From the NCBI GenBank assembly GCA_036940085.1, contig JALLBK010000047.1, positions 1-52,337 on the forward strand: a DNA stretch of 52,337 nucleotides, written 5' to 3'. Under the pieces are notes generated by a model that ran no database searches, was not told the origin of the DNA, and worked only from the letters and a program-made list of their open reading frames with translations. The number at the start of each line of letters is the position of its first letter. Position 1 is the stretch's first letter. Of this stretch, positions 12,801 through 22,318 are shown piece by piece. Origin of the DNA: Discostella pseudostelligera. Its lineage: Eukaryota; Bacillariophyta; Thalassiosirophyceae; Thalassiosirales; Thalassiosiraceae. A program made the position numbers and the translations under genes.

Positions 12801-13561
12801 TACAAGGTATCATCATCATCATATTGCCATGCAGTTTTGACAGATTCGGTATCATACCCATCGCCACCGGAGTACCAAGTGGTGCCATGATAAAGTATCG
12901 GCTTCTTAGCAACCACAGGCGCTATGTCTGCGTCGCCCGCTATGTTCTCCATACTTCCTCCTGCTGTTATGCCGCCACTTGCAGGCCGACTTGAATAGCT
13001 AGGATGCATTACACCGACGCCAAGCGCTTCCGTTTTCATCATCATAGCCCCCGCATTGATGCCGAGACTATCATCCACAATATTCTCAATACATGTATCG
13101 ACATCCTTGCCGGTGAAATGCTGATGACAACACAATTGGGGAGAACGACTGAAGTAGGCCTTGATATCATACAGATAGTGCTCCGGATAGTTATTGTCAG
13201 CATGGCACGTATGTGTGGTAAGGTCGGGATAGTATGGAATTCGTAGATCGTGAACAGACGATGGTGTTGGTAGTTGGTCGTTCGGATCATTGTCTCTTAA
13301 TGACGAATTTTGAGATTGGATAGGGTCGTGGTCGGCATCTTCCGGTGGCCGACGATGCAGCTCTTCTTCGTACTTCTTCTGTCTTAATATTCGATGTTGC
13401 GCATCCCGTACATGCGATTTGTTTCCTCGTAATTGGACTTCAGCTTGTACTCTATTGCTGGTGGATGATGTCGAGCCAATTACCGACATCAAAGTGAAGG
13501 TCGTCGATAGCATTCGAGACGATCGTTTCTTCATCTTTGTTTGCATTATCATGTAGTTCAT
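6831..13561 (-). CDS. Secreted protein with Cys module, Lys-rich segment, Pro-Thr linkers and four RCC1-like propellers
   Basis: Two exons, complement(6831..8278, 8347..13561), 2220 residues. The 68-bp intron (8279-8346, GTAAGT/CAG) falls inside an RCC1 repeat, and splicing restores GQLG-TGD-NRNLPTQV, matching sister repeats. From the N terminus: a modest signal-like segment (about 1-40); a Cys module (about 110-157) with C, YP and CC-HF pattern; a Lys-Ser/Ala segment with Tyr (about 293-330); PTxxPT linkers (345-440); then four RCC1-type propellers at about 450-830, 906-1380, 1398-1770 and 1841-2220, each with repeats of the form GSN..GQL.LG and separated by PT-rich linkers. RCC1 propellers are general protein-interaction scaffolds. 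Here the secreted architecture argues against a nuclear Ran-exchange role. A cell-wall or extracellular structural role is inferred. The true start could be M10 (MKKRSS). Confidence 0.88.
10891..10980 (-). repeat. 30-bp tandem repeat in the coding PT linker
   Basis: Three consecutive 30-bp units (10891-10920, 10921-10950, 10951-10980) encode the decapeptide repeat PTFTPTTVAT of the RCC1-family protein. The last two units differ at only a few bases, so length polymorphism between strains is likely. Confidence 0.9.
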
Positions 13562-14427
13562 TGTTCCTTCTTTTCGTCTTATCTATTATCTCCTTTCATT
13601 GTCAATACCCATGAATTAGGTCAGCCAGTACTTCGAATAATTGTTGTCTTCGTCTCTGCTTTCAGCCTGTGCAATGATTGGCGCTTACCATAGCTGCTCG
13701 GAAAAGCCGTCAAAGACTCCAAGGTGCACGATGATGTTCATGTGAGGAGAATGAAGATTGGCATCCACGACATTGACGCTCAATCAAGCAACGGAGTGTA
13801 TGGGAACATCACTCTCTATCTATCAATAGAGGTAAAACAAAATTGTGAGATGTTCACCCGCCGCCGACCTCCATCTCTAGATATCTACTCAACGGTCGCG
13901 ACGAGAAACTTGCCGCAGCCGACATAAAGAATGCGGCGAATATTTGGCGACAAGCGGAAGGACGTACCTACATGCAATTTACGGGTACCCGGGACCGCCG
14001 CCGGCTTGATACCAAGCTCTACCAAGGCACTGATCTGCACTGATGCTGCTAGAAATTTCATCTTCTCCTCCGCTTACCGACCAATCTGCAAAACATCTCT
14101 CATTGGGGAACAAGATTGTACTATTGAAGATGTTGATCGGGGGTGTCCAAGATGAAAGGGCTTTAATAATATGATGTTACGAGTCTGGGGCGGGGGGAAC
14201 CCCAATGCTCCAGCTCAGTCCAAGTGATGAAACAAGCCACATCCTCTGCAACTCTGCATCCCATAAAAACGAGTGTAGAGTAGAAAAGACTGGTGGTGAG
14301 ATGGTGTAGGTAGCAAGAGATAAAAACTTCTTGATACCCTCTCCCCACATACCATCGAGCTTCACAACAGAGTTCGGGTAATGATTTCAATGACGTCGAT
14401 GACCACTGACCTCTCCACAGGCAGCTC
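13562..14427. other. Intergenic region between the RCC1-family gene 5' end and the AdoMet synthetase 3' end
   Basis: It must contain the promoter of the RCC1-family gene (right of 13561) and the 3' end of the AdoMet synthetase gene. Short open frames (for example 13931-14155 plus) are not recognisable and lack domain signals. No tRNA-like cloverleaf or clear promoter element was seen. Confidence 0.5.
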
Positions 14428-15807
14428 TCAAAGAGACTTCACCTTCTCCCACTTGAACTCCTCCTCTTCCCTCCCAAAGTGTCCATATGCCGCAGTCTTC
14501 CTCATAATTGGCCTACGCAAATCCAGCTCCTTCACAATACAACCCGGTCGTAAATCAAACTTCTCTTCGACTAATTTCACCAAATCCCGTTCCGACTTGC
14601 CATTCTTATTGGTGCATGTCCCATACGTGTCCACATGCACCGATATGGGAATGGACAATCCAATCGCAAACGATAATTGCACTAGGCAACGCTGACAGTA
14701 TCCATTGGCCACGAGAGATTTGGCAATCCAACGTGCTGCATACGCTCCACTCCGATCCACCTTGGTGGCATCTTTGCCACTGAGTGTCCCACCCCCGTAC
14801 GATCCCCATCCACCATACGTGTCCACAATGGGTTTGCGTCCCGTCAACCCGGCATCGGAATGGGGACCACCAATCACAAATCGTCCCGATGGATTCATAT
14901 GATACACCGTCTTCTCATCCAGATACTTCTCCGGCACTACCGGCTTAACCACGTGCTCCATCAAATCAGATGCAATTTTATCATTGCTCACCTCCTCAGA
15001 ATGTTGTGCCGAAATAATAATCGAGTGGACTCGTTTAGGAATGGGAATTTTATTCTCATTAAGTCCATATTCCACTGTGATTTGTGTTTTACCATCAGGA
15101 CGGATCCAATCGAGAGTGCCATCCTTGCGTACCTGTGCTAGCCGGGCACTAAGTTTGGTGGCCAAAACATGGCTTAATGGCATAAGTTCAGGTGTTTCAG
15201 AGCAGGCATATCCAAACACTACCGAACTATCGCCAGCACCAATATCTTCGACTTTGGTAGCATCAACACTCTGGGCAATGTCAGGACTTTGTTCCTCGAG
15301 CGCGACAATGACATTGCATGTCTTGTAATCCAATCCCTTGGCTGGATCATCATATCCTGCATCTCGTACTGCATCACGAATTACCTGTTCGTAATTAATC
15401 GAGGCGGAGGTGGTGATTTCACCAAGGACAATGACCACGCCGGTCTTACAGACGGTCTCGCAGGCAATGCGTGAGGCCGGGTCGAGGGTAAGACAGGCAT
15501 CGACAATGGCGTCAGAGATGATGTCGCATAGTTTGTCGGGGTGGGATTCGGTGACGGATTCCGAAGCAAAGAGGAAGGTTGATATGCCGCTTTCGTCGTC
15601 GTCCATGGAGAAGGAGGCATTGGCCGCCGCGGCGGAGGTGGCAGCAGCTGGTGCGGCGGCGGCGGCATCGTCGGCGGCGGCCCCGCTACCATCGTTGCCG
15701 GCCTTGGTGACATCCCGGGGTTGATTATTCGCTAGAGAAGGAGCAGTGGCAACGTCCCCACCACCACCTTCGACCGAAGCGGACGCTACGCTGGATGTTG
15801 TTGACAT
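14428..15807 (-). CDS. metK: S-adenosylmethionine synthetase (methionine adenosyltransferase)
   Basis: Makes S-adenosylmethionine from methionine and ATP in the cytosol, the donor for methylation and, after decarboxylation, for aminopropyl transfer to polyamines. Chosen start M at 15807 (MSTTSSV), giving 459 residues. The frame stays open upstream to 15936 with a basic, Ser-rich segment. Family usual length is about 390-400, so an Ala/Gly-rich N-terminal extension of about 65 residues remains. Visible motifs: [14 protein letters not shown] at the N-terminal ATP/Mg site, [12 protein letters not shown] (normally GAGDQG.MFGYA), [30 protein letters not shown], and [15 protein letters not shown] (normally GGGAFSGKD). 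No intron is visible. Upstream lies an E2F-like TTTGGCGGGA. The Gln-Gly to Ser-Ser change in the gating-loop motif is unusual; otherwise it looks functional. Confidence 0.95.
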   Translation of the reverse strand: MSTTSSVASASVEGGGGDVATAPSLANNQPRDVTKAGNDGSGAAADDAAAAAPAAATSAAAANASFSMDDDESGISTFLFASESVTESHPDKLCDIISDAIVDACLTLDPASRIACETVCKTGVVIVLGEITTSASINYEQVIRDAVRDAGYDDPAKGLDYKTCNVIVALEEQSPDIAQSVDATKVEDIGAGDSSVVFGYACSETPELMPLSHVLATKLSARLAQVRKDGTLDWIRPDGKTQITVEYGLNENKIPIPKRVHSIIISAQHSEEVSNDKIASDLMEHVVKPVVPEKYLDEKTVYHMNPSGRFVIGGPHSDAGLTGRKPIVDTYGGWGSYGGGTLSGKDATKVDRSGAYAARWIAKSLVANGYCQRCLVQLSFAIGLSIPISVHVDTYGTCTNKNGKSERDLVKLVEEKFDLRPGCIVKELDLRRPIMRKTAAYGHFGREEEEFKWEKVKSL

Positions 15808-15890
15808 GGTGAGGAGGGATGTAATGGCAATGGTGCTGAAGCTGAAAGCTGAATGGAGACGAGAGATGAGAGATGAATGGAAATGATGAA

Positions 15891-15900
15891 TTTGGCGGGA
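15891..15900 (+). promoter_or_regulatory. E2F-like site upstream of AdoMet synthetase
   Basis: TTTGGCGGGA, followed by GA, matches the E2F/DP consensus (TTTSGCGS-type). It lies about 85 bp upstream of the chosen start, with a weaker variant (TTTTAGCGGGAGA) at 15982-15994. If translation began at 15936 the site would be coding, so its regulatory role depends on the 15807 start. Confidence 0.5.
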
Positions 15901-15936
15901 GATTGAAATTCGAAATCTTTTCAGTATCTTTTTCAA

Positions 15937-16275
15937 TTTTCAATTTCGATTTTAAAATTACTTAAGTATCTTTCTGAAAAGTTTTAGCGGGAGATGCAGA
16001 CTGTCCGTCCGTTGGTCGACAATACGCCCGGGTCATCGCCGCATCGTAGATCAATCTCCCATTCCAAAAGACACTCAATTCAAAGGAATGGCCGCAGAAA
16101 CATCATCATCATGATAGATCATGATAATCATCTTTATCTTTATTCACCTATTATCTACTCCTATGCATGGTATCACTTTTACCGAGCTTGAAATTATGCT
16201 TTGTATGAACCGAACGCACGGAAGTGAAAGTATGTGCAATGATCATTGCAACTCTGTCGGTTGTTGATCGTTGCT
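15937..16275. other. Intergenic region, ASPM 3' end to AdoMet synthetase 5' side
   Basis: About 340 bp holding the AdoMet synthetase promoter and ASPM 3' UTR. Besides the variant GCGGGA motif at 15986 and an AT-rich stretch (15940-15985), I see no feature. Confidence 0.5.
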
Positions 16276-19200
16276 CTATTGTTGGCGCCTCAGATCAAAC
16301 GTCGGGAGATATTGCGTTGGGGCGACATTGGTATTCACAAGTCGAACAATGTTTTCCAAACTACTCATTGCCTTTTGCATTTCATCCATTTCCGACACTC
16401 GCTTCTGACAAAGCACAATGATACTGCGCAGACGTTTTCTATTCTCGGGTGTAGAGTACTTTGATACCAGACGACTGTTGACAAGGAGCACTTTTTCTAA
16501 TAGGGACGATGTCAGAGCAAATATGGCGGTCTTGTCTCTGAACATTTGAACCACATCCGTGAGGGCGTCGACTGTGTATTCCGTTGCCAACCGTGACAGA
16601 ATTGTAGGATGCTGTGCAAGATTTGTCAGTACAGACACTATTGCATACACGAGCTCCAAATGTGGCGAGCTTCGATTGCAACGACGTAGGAGTGAGATCA
16701 ATCGTTGGTCGATTCTCTTGCTCATCAACAATTGGCAGTCATTGAAAGATTGCTTTGTTATCTCAGCCATGTCAGCGGCAGCCTTCAAAATTTCATTGAA
16801 TTTCTTGCTCACTAGGATGGTGCGTATCGCATTAGTTGTGCGCCTTCCAAACTCCGGTGAACGGATGGACTCAAACGATTGCTTCGGAGTTTTGTTTGAT
16901 TGTATTGACACAGGTAATGATGAGGAGTGGCACAATGTTGGCGACATGCGGATCGTTACACTCTTTGGCAAAGTGTTCCTCTTGCCGGATGATTCCGATT
17001 TCATCTTCTCACCCAGGCGAACAATCTCCTTCTCCAGGCGACGATCCGTTTCTTCTTGCACTTGATGATTCGTCATGTCTCGCAAAATTGACTCATTCTC
17101 AGTTGCGGCCAAACTTTCTTTCATCGGCCGGCGATCATTGACCTTGGCCAAAATGTTACGCGTGAAAGACTGGATTTTGATTGCAGACATGACTGCGAGC
17201 ATAAAATTCACATTAGCTTGATATCCTCTCCACATGCGCTGAATTGACGTGGCCGCAGCATACTCTGTGTCCTTGCGAATGATCAAATCTCTTGCAGCAG
17301 CCCGCTGTGTTTCCGTTTCAGCGATGACCCTCCGTGTGCGCTGCTTAGCCGAGTTGCCTCGTCCGATCCTTTGAATGGCACGGGTGCTTTTGTGTCGGAT
17401 TAACACCACCCTCGCCTGCCTGCCTCTAACCGCAGCTTGAATTTTGATTACTGATATGACGGCTAGTGCGAATTCCATGTATGATCTGTAACCTCTCCAG
17501 TAGCGCTGTATTTCAGTGGTCGCAAAGCATTTCACTTCAGCACGACGGTTGGCTCGAAGGATATCCACTTTGTGCCTTGCTTGATGGCACCTGAACATAG
17601 TTTGAATTTTGATTGCTGATACGACAAAGACGATGAAATTCAAGTTTCCGATGTATCCTCGCCAGACGCGTTGTATCTCCGTGGCGGCAAAACATTCAAC
17701 CTTGCGCCTGATCATTACTCGGGCAGTCCGTTGCAGAATTGACACGGCAGTATATACTCTCTCCTTGTCGAGCCTTGTCAACAATCCTCGTGCAACGGCT
17801 TGGATAAGAACAGACGCATTATGCCTGGCCTTCATGCGACGAAACTCGGTAGCGGCGAAGTGTCTCCTGGTGAATGCCTGAATTTTTATAGCTGCCAAGA
17901 GGATTAACATGAAGCTGACGTTTCCGCTGTAACCTCTCCAGATTCGTTGTATCTGAATTGCAGCATAGGATTGCGAACGTTGTATTGTCGATGCCGTGTG
18001 CAAGATTTTCCGATGCAACTCCACCTTCGCTGCCTGCAAACGCATATGCGATACTGTTCGTTCAGCAGCCCATTTCCGTAGATAACGTTGACAGACGATT
18101 GAAGCCCTCGTCTTCCGTAAGAAAGCCTGGGATGCAATGGCCCGCCGCCACCCCGATTGAAACCGCACCAATGCCGCATCTTGTTTCCGGAGTAGTGCAG
18201 ACGAAAATTTATCTCCACCTTCTCTCAGAACAGATGACGAATCGTGTTGTGCATCATTCTCCGACATTGAGTCAGAAGCGATTGCAGAAATTCGACTTTT
18301 GTTGTCAATGGAATTATTCTTCAACCATGCGTGCATATGAGCATCGTCTGAAGTATGTTTTGATTCATCAACGAATGATTCTACTACTTTCGCCACGTGG
18401 ACATGCTGCTTCTCGGGTGCATGCCTGGAAGTGACATAGATCTCTTCACCGTCGTCAGATGATGATGCCGAGCAGTTAAGATTAGACGAAGACTCAAGCG
18501 CCGGTTTGTCGGAAACAGCAATATCACCTTCTTGCTCGAGATTAAGAGACGTGGTATCATCGACCTGTATGACGTGCGGAAGCGATTGTGACAATTCAAC
18601 GATTTTCGCCACACGGAAACGCTGCTTCTTGGGAGCAAGTCTGGAAGTGAAACAGATCTCTTCGTTGTCGTTGTCGGATGCCGAGGAGCAGTTAAGGTTA
18701 GACGAAGACTCAAGCGCCGTTTTGACGGGATCAACAGCATCATCACCAGCTTGCTTAAGGTTAAGAGGCGCAGTATAATCGACCTGGATCTCACGTGAAA
18801 GCGTTGGCGATGATTCTACTATTTTCACCGCGCGGAAAAGCTGCTTCTTGGGAGCACACTTCGAAGTGAAATTTATCTCTTCGCCGTCGTCAGATGATGA
18901 TGACGAGCAATTAAGAATAGACGAAGACTCAAGCACGTGGCTTTCAATGACGGAAGAATTGTCCACAACAGCATCATCACCTTCTTCTGATCTAGTATAT
19001 GCAATCACTTGATTTGGGTTGGACGGAGACGCATCATCAACCTGGATGAATTGTGGGACCGTTGGTGATGCCTCACTGCATATGTAGTCCTGCGCCACAT
19101 TCATTCGGCATTGCTTTCGACACAGCCAACCTCGACAAACTCTCTGCAAAACAATAATGTTGGTCTTGAGATCGCGTGCATGGTTTGATGCTATCAACCT

Positions 19201-21689
19201 CCGACAGTGTGTTTGGATCGTACAGATGGCTCTTCTGCAAGTGGAGTGTTTCCTCTTGGCTATCCACTCCCGAACGATGCTCTGGATACTGCGACAAGCC
19301 CTGGTTTCCATCAGTTTCCTTCGAGCGATGAATCGACGACAGACACTCTGAACTAGAATGATATTCAACAGATCGAAGCCATAGTACGTCATCGCATTGT
19401 ACCCTCGCCACATTCTTTGAATGTCAATTGCCGCATTAACCATTGCAGTTGATTGGGCCTCAGTTCGACGGATTGCGATGAAGCGCCTGCAGACGCTTTG
19501 AACAGTTATGATGTCCATCATGTCAAATCCGAATTGGATCCTCCCGTGATACCCACGCCATATTCTCTGAATCGAAGTTGATGCAATATTCATCCTTTGA
19601 CGCATTCTACACGTGCGGCTCTTGGCAATGAAACGACGCGATACACTTTGAATTGTGATAATATCCATCATAATGCATATAAAATCTACTCTGCAGGTGT
19701 ACCCCCGCCAGACTCGCTGGATTGCATTAGACGCCCTGTTACGTCTTGCCGCTCGGTGTCGACAAAGACGTTGGATGGTGATAATACTCAATAACTGGAC
19801 TTCATACATCAATTTTGCACGATGGCCACGCCAAACTCTTTGGATCAGTGTTATTGCAGCTTTCATCGTTCTCACTGTGGTCCTGACTTGATAACCGCGA
19901 CAAAGCGTTTGGAACATTGTGATTCCATGATGTGCAAGTCGATACGACCGCATTCCCAAAAACCTTCGTGCATAACCCTGTATCAACCGTGAAGCTTTGT
20001 ACTCAATGATTTCATTCTGGAATTGCGGCAAGTCGAAGTATAAGATGATTGCCCAAATCAATTGAAGTATCCGAGGTTGATGAGCCGCCACGATATGTGC
20101 CGTGGTAATATCCAAGATGTGTGGTACTCCCAAATGTCTCAATGCCGATAGTGCCAAGTCGACATTGTATACCTTATGCTGCCGCGTCGTTGCCGGTAGA
20201 CGCATCGAGGATAGAAGATCCGACGATCGGTACGATGTGATTGCATCAATCATACGTGCTAGACGGACTCCATCCTTAAGATCGACGGCGACATTCTTCA
20301 CATGGAAATCATATTCGTCAAGCGGAGTTTGGATATGAGATACCGATATACCCTCAAAGTCCAAATGCTTAATTATGCTCCCTTGCTTCAGAAAACAATC
20401 CTGGCATAGCGACACTAGCATTTCTTCCGATGATTTCATTGCAGACGATGTTTCGAACAGACATGGATCATTGGATAGCACACGATGCATTTTTGCCTTA
20501 TCAAGGAAGAAGATCAGTATCATAATTTGAGAGAGGGCATGTTGGTGAATGGTAATGCGTAGATTGCTTTCGAATTGTCCCGAGGGTGTTTTGCACTTTC
20601 CACCAGTGTACTTTCGCACCGCGGAAGGTTCGGTGAGCACTCGTTCCTTGATGATCTTTTTGAGTGATTCTTTCGTCATGCATTGATTCATCTGTTGTTA
20701 TCACCGCCACGAGAAGAAAGACAAGATGTGAGATTAATAATGAGAGCAAAAATGCATAATGAATTGTAAAAGTGTTGCAGACTAACCTGGATGATTTGAC
20801 CACCATTATTCAACGCCAAAACAATTCCCAATCCCAACTGGAGCCATCGGGGTGTATACGACAATAGCAACTTGGTAAGTTGCTCTTGGACATACACTTC
20901 ATCGAGAATAAATCTATCAGTGCGTGGAGGGACAATTGCCAATCGACCTTCTTTTACTTCTCGTTCGACAGATTTTCGAATAGATTGCATAGGGGAAGAG
21001 TCAAATAGTTGTTTGGCACTGTTCCATTCGGCAGTGATTTCCTCGTCACTCATTGTATTGACAGTAGTTTCATCCTCTGGATAGAATAATTTGTTTAACC
21101 AAGATGCAAACATGGAGCACTGTTCTTCTTCCCATTGTTGGGCACTGTAGTAGTAGGTCGTCCTCGTTGGTTGGATGGAAATTTCTGTTGATGCTTTGCA
21201 TTTGTCACCATCAATAACATTCTCCGTTTCGATATCAATTTTCGCAGTGGCAAAGGATTCGAATAATGCATCTTCACCATCGGATTCGTAAATGTGAAAT
21301 GATTCATTGATTGGAATAGTAAGAGAATGAAGATGTTTCTCGTCGACAGAATCAAGAATTGCAGCATGGAAGGGAATATTATTCTGCACCGGCACCGAAG
21401 TTGTTGTTGTCGTGCAAATATCACAATTACTGTCATTTCGTCGTGTCATTGATTTCGAACGTTTCTTTTTGGTAGATGAAATTACTGTTGTGCCCTTCTT
21501 CTTAGTGTTGTTGTTAACCTTTTGGGGTTTGAACGGCGTCTTGGCGGCGGCGGAGGTGGTTGGGTCATCACGCACATGCACATTGTTGATGTTGGCATCG
21601 ACGGCTGCCAGCGGAGTCCTCGTCGCTCGACCGCCGCCATTGGCAGCCGCCGACTTTTTTGGCGTCCGCTTTGGCATCTGACTCAACAT
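16276..21689 (-). CDS. ASPM: ASPM-like spindle protein with calponin-homology and IQ-repeat regions
   Basis: Two exons, complement(16276..20691, 20787..21689), 1772 residues. The 95-bp intron (20692-20786, GTTAGT/CAG) is phase 0. Joining it rebuilds the ASPM block: LLLSYTPRWLQLGLGIVL (about 272-289), then FFLDKAKMHRVLSNDPCLF, KSSEEML, the HIQTPLDEYDF segment and the CH-domain signature VAVDLKDGVRLARMIDAI (to about 535). About 25 IQ motifs follow (consensus IQRVWRGY), the calmodulin/light-chain binding array, interrupted by a Ser/acidic insert at about 830-1120. The C terminus looks ARM/HEAT-like, as in ASPM. ASPM proteins act at mitotic spindle poles. The upstream region has an E2F-like site, consistent with cell-cycle expression. 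The start could be M5 (MPKRTPKK). Confidence 0.9.
18372..19025 (-). repeat. Three-copy in-frame tandem repeat, unit 216-219 bp
   Basis: Inside the ASPM-like gene. Equivalent TCTCTTC landmarks lie at 18441, 18657 and 18876, so the spacing is 216 and 219 bp, both multiples of three. Each unit encodes about 72 residues containing ESSSNLNCSSSSDD, EEI, APKKQ and VAKIVES-type segments. This splits the IQ array into two halves. Confidence 0.9.
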
Positions 21690-22318
21690 TCTATTGACTT
21701 AGGCGGAATGTAATGAAAGGGACGGAGGAGGCGATGCATCCATTGCCATTGCCATTGCCATATTTTGATTGAATTGAGCCTTGTTTGGCTCGGCTGTCTC
21801 GAGCTTCGCGATGTCAACGATCATTTTAGGCGAGCCAAAATGGCGGGAAACAGGCGATCTTTTCTTTCTTCACCCCCCATTCAAAAACGAGAACGCTTCT
21901 GTTTGAAAACTTGAGAAGCCAATGTGAATTTTTGCTATTGAATTCCTCTTTAGACTTGATCCGTTGAGTCGAATTTAAATTGTGAAGTCGGAAGGTGGCG
22001 GAGGTGCCGGCGCCATGTGGGAAAGGGACGACTTGGCCAATGACACACTTTCACTCTCTCTCTAGATACTTATTGTGCTGCGGCGAACCTACCGAACCGC
22101 ACTCAACCGCACTCGCACGATCTTTTCTTCTCCGCTCCGCTAGATAGATAGCGCTCGATGCAAAGCATGATTCGATGCACCTCAATCTACAATCGACAAA
22201 TCGATAAGCCAAGCAAAAGAGACACGAGACCTTGAGAGATCGTATTGTCGGTCGTCCATTGTCGTTCAAGAGGAAGTGGAACGGTACTACTACTACTTGC
22301 TAATCATTCATCAACCCC
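21690..22318. promoter_or_regulatory. Divergent promoter region, ASPM-like / polyamine-synthase-like
   Basis: About 630 bp between two diverging genes. It contains the E2F-like site at 21837-21850, CATTGCCATTGCCATTGCCAT (21740-21760) and GAACCGCACTCAACCGCACTC-like direct repeats near 22094-22114. No TATA box is obvious. Confidence 0.5.
21837..21850 (-). promoter_or_regulatory. E2F-like site
   Basis: Read on the minus strand it is TTTCCCGCCATTTT, a strong match to the E2F consensus TTTSSCGC, about 150 bp upstream of the ASPM-like start. ASPM expression is G2/M-linked in other eukaryotes, so an E2F site is plausible. Confidence 0.55.

Noticed and set aside
6831..13561. Functional Ran guanine-exchange factor (RCC1)
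   Set aside because: The repeats are RCC1-like, but the protein has a signal-like N terminus, a Cys module, PT linkers and four propellers. Nuclear exchange activity is not supported.
13931..14155. 74-codon plus-strand frame with four Cys
   Set aside because: No homologous-looking motif, no signal peptide, and it lies in a short intergenic space. Insufficient support.
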